64,000 nucleotides of DNA, from positions 22,263,285 to 22,327,284 of the forward strand of contig CM055106.1 of the NCBI GenBank assembly GCA_029204225.1. Reading direction: 5' to 3'. Numbering within the stretch: position 1 is the first letter of the stretch; each line of letters starts with the position of its first letter. Shown in pieces: positions 59,690 through 64,000 of the stretch. This stretch comes from Diphasiastrum complanatum (Eukaryota > Streptophyta > Lycopodiopsida > Lycopodiales > Lycopodiaceae). The position numbers were made by a program, and so were the translations under genes. The notes below the pieces were generated by a model. The model saw only the letters and a program-made list of their open reading frames with translations, searched no databases and was not told the DNA's origin.

Positions 59690-60676
59690 CATGTATGTAA
59701 AATCCATAAAGCACTTTATGGCTTGAAGAAATCTGCTCGAGCATGGTTTCAAAGGATCAACGCTTTTCTTATAAATCATGGCTATAAATCAAGCACTTCA
59801 GATTCTAATGTCTATTTCAAGTCAGTGCAACATTCTTTTATTATCATCACTGTGTATGTGGACGACACATTGCTTTTTAGCAACAGTATCGATCTAATAA
59901 AAGAAGCCAAGACAATGCTATCTTCCGAATTCGACATGACCGATCTGGGCGAAGCTCATGACTATTTAGGTATTCAAATCCAAAGAGACAGAAAACAATA
60001 GTTGATTTACATTACTAAGCAAAGATACATTCACAATGTCTTAATCAGATATGATTTGATGAATTGCAATTTAGCTCACTCATCGATGGACCCAGGATTC
60101 AAGATGTCGAAGGATCAATGTCCTCAGACAAACAAAGAGAAGGAGCAGATGCATGAGTAGCCTTATCATTTGGTAATAGGATCGCTTATGTACACGATGA
60201 TCTGTACCAGACCAGAAGATGTAGACACTTGTAAATCCACTTTTGGATTTACGTTCTTTCTCAACAATGGTCCTATTTCATGGAACAATCGCAAGCAAAC
60301 TTCAATTGCTCTATCTTCTACTGAATCAGAGTATATTGCAGCCTCTCAAGCTCTAAAGGAAGCAATATGGTTGAGAAATTTACTTTCAGATGTTAGTCTG
60401 AAACAATATGCTCTGACAACTTTATTTTGTGATAATCAAAGTGCTATTGCTTTATCAGCCAACCCTAGATTTCATTCTAGGAGTAAGCACATTGAAACTA
60501 AGTATTCATGTCAGAAGAAAAGTTGTCAACAAAGAGGTAAACTTGTAGTACTGTTGGACACAAGATATGACAACATATATTTTCACTAAAAGCACTATGC
60601 TTGGATGCACAAAGAAAATTTTGTGCAGAACTAAGTTTGAAGTTCAAGGCATTCATGGATTCAGATTAAGGGGGAG
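59690..60676 (+). pseudogene. Copia pol, right part of the split element
   Basis: The frame resumes at HVCKIHKALYGLKKSARAWF and includes the intact RT motif VYVDDTLLFS, then MTDLGEAHDYLGIQI and GSLMYTMICTRPE. At that point about 70 residues are missing and the sequence jumps to DVDTCKSTFGFTF, so the first RNase H Asp is lost; SSTESEY and FCDNQSAI are kept. Stops occur at about 60000 and 60160, and the frame breaks after HIETKYS. A purine tract (TTAAGGGGGAGTA) at about 60667 ends pol. Confidence 0.87.
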
Positions 60677-60679
60677 TAT

Positions 60680-61446
60680 TGGATTATTCTACTATCGGAG
60701 TGTTTCATCCTCCACTTTTGTTGGAGGATTTGTAGATCCCAAGACCACCCTAACCCTAGTTAATAAGTGAGAGGGATTTGGCACCCTGTGTGTGTAAGTC
60801 CAACACGATGATCACATAGAGATTTGATTAATTAGAAAGTCAATGAAAGGACTTTAGGACTTTTTGCAAGACTTTTAATGTCATAGGGCCTAAAAGTCAA
60901 GTTAGTAAATAAAGTAGGGGTTTCCAACAAAATTCATTTTCAAATTGGGTTCTCCAATTAATGAGTTACAGAGCAAGGACATTCCACATCCATTCCATAA
61001 GAAGTCCAACCTGCTTGTATTGAAATGAAGAGATAACATGTACAATGATTGGAAATTGCTACTCATATAGTGAATTGAGGAGATGGGCATCCCAATTCCT
61101 ATTGGCTAATTCTAACCTAGGCATTTAAAAAGTGGAGAGAAGCCTCCATCTCTCATGCTTCCTTTGTGTTTGCTAATTGTTGGATTGATAATTATTGGGA
61201 TTGCTAATTCTTATGCCTTTTTGAGTGAGAAAGAGAGAGAGAGAAGAGTAAACTTCTATCTTTGTGGATTTAGTATTAAGTAGGATTAATGCTTAGTGTA
61301 AATGGATCTTAGTGTTAATTGTGGATCATCAATGCATGCTGGATTTTGATTTACGCTATCGCTCTCATGGGATCGAACCTTGTCTCCTTGATGCTTGTGT
61401 GCTTGGATCTCGGGTTGAGGCTAGGGTAGGAAATAGCACCACAAGA
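60680..61446 (+). mobile_element. LTR-like region before a second tRNA-Asp-type primer site
   Basis: The left part (from TATTGGATTATTC at about 60679) should be the 3' LTR start of the copia above, whose expected TGTTGG has become TATTGG. The right part ends CACAAGAA a few bases before a gypsy-type primer site, so it includes the 5' LTR of another element. The boundary between the two is not visible. A short (GA)n lies at about 61228-61240. Confidence 0.5.
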
Positions 61447-61450
61447 ATTT

Positions 61451-61469
61451 TGGCACCGTTACCGAGGAT
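61451..61469 (+). promoter_or_regulatory. Primer binding site, tRNA-Asp type, mutated
   Basis: TGGCACCGTTACCGAGGAT differs from the tRNA-Asp complement TGGCGCCGTTGCCGGGGAT by three G-to-A changes only, the pattern expected from cytosine deamination on the opposite, methylated strand. Confidence 0.7.

Positions 61470-64000
<2,531 letters not shown>

Overview
This is a window of nuclear DNA from a land plant, most likely a seed plant with a large repeat-rich genome. Two intact host genes with GT-AG introns are present: an UCP3-type mitochondrial carrier (1009-3089, +) and a TPR/thioredoxin-like TTL scaffold gene (21107-25894, -). Almost everything else is layered LTR-retrotransposon debris of the Ty1/copia and Ty3/gypsy classes, with long (CT)n, (CA)n and (AT)n microsatellites. 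I cannot name the species; nested retrotransposons, long intergenic stretches and decayed elements would suit a gymnosperm or another large plant genome.

Layout. 1-3.1 kb: UCP3 and its upstream DNA. 3.1-7.5 kb: non-coding, with microsatellites and an LTR-like piece. 7.5-14.3 kb: an LTR with a tRNA-Asp-type primer site, then a copia element whose reverse transcriptase has been replaced by about 1.1 kb of unrelated DNA, then an antisense copia gag fragment. 14.6-17.7 kb: scraps of a CACTA-like transposon, a gypsy tail and LTR-like DNA, with four exact copies of a 10-bp G-box palindrome between 13.6 and 17.6 kb. 17.7-21.1 kb: nothing recognised. 21.1-27.6 kb: TTL, its leader and promoter. 27.6-28.2 kb: a hairpin palindrome and tRNA-derived SINE-like heads. 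28.9-31.85 kb: a copia element broken by an inversion. 31.88-40.7 kb: a decayed Tat/Athila-like gypsy element with tandem repeats and an extra ORF region after pol.

40.8-45.5 kb is the most unusual part. A histone H3/CENH3-like ORF with a long C-terminal tail (41883-42656) is followed, one frameshift away, by an intron-containing, decayed Ulp1-like (C48) cysteine protease (to 43647). Converging on it from the other strand is a three-exon gene of unknown function (45419-43844) that carries two tandem, mutually exclusive versions of its middle exon. The upstream DNA is packed with CACATGTG/CACGTG and GCACTTGTGCGC motifs.

45.5-51.2 kb: degraded DNA, an antisense gag with zinc knuckle, and a 0.9-kb degenerate CCCTTRG array that resembles but does not match plant telomere repeats. 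51.2-60.7 kb: a gypsy gag-pol remnant, then a copia pol split by a nested non-autonomous LTR element with 1.7-kb LTRs. 60.7-64 kb: another LTR with a mutated tRNA-Asp-type primer site, a 107-bp (CT)n tract and non-coding DNA.

How the genes work together: the two host genes are not functionally linked by anything visible. The retroelements are mostly dead (frameshifts, stops, Asp-to-Asn changes in reverse-transcriptase active sites). The 41-45.5 kb cluster looks like a separate unit, possibly a multi-gene mobile element or captured gene set, and deserves the closest look.
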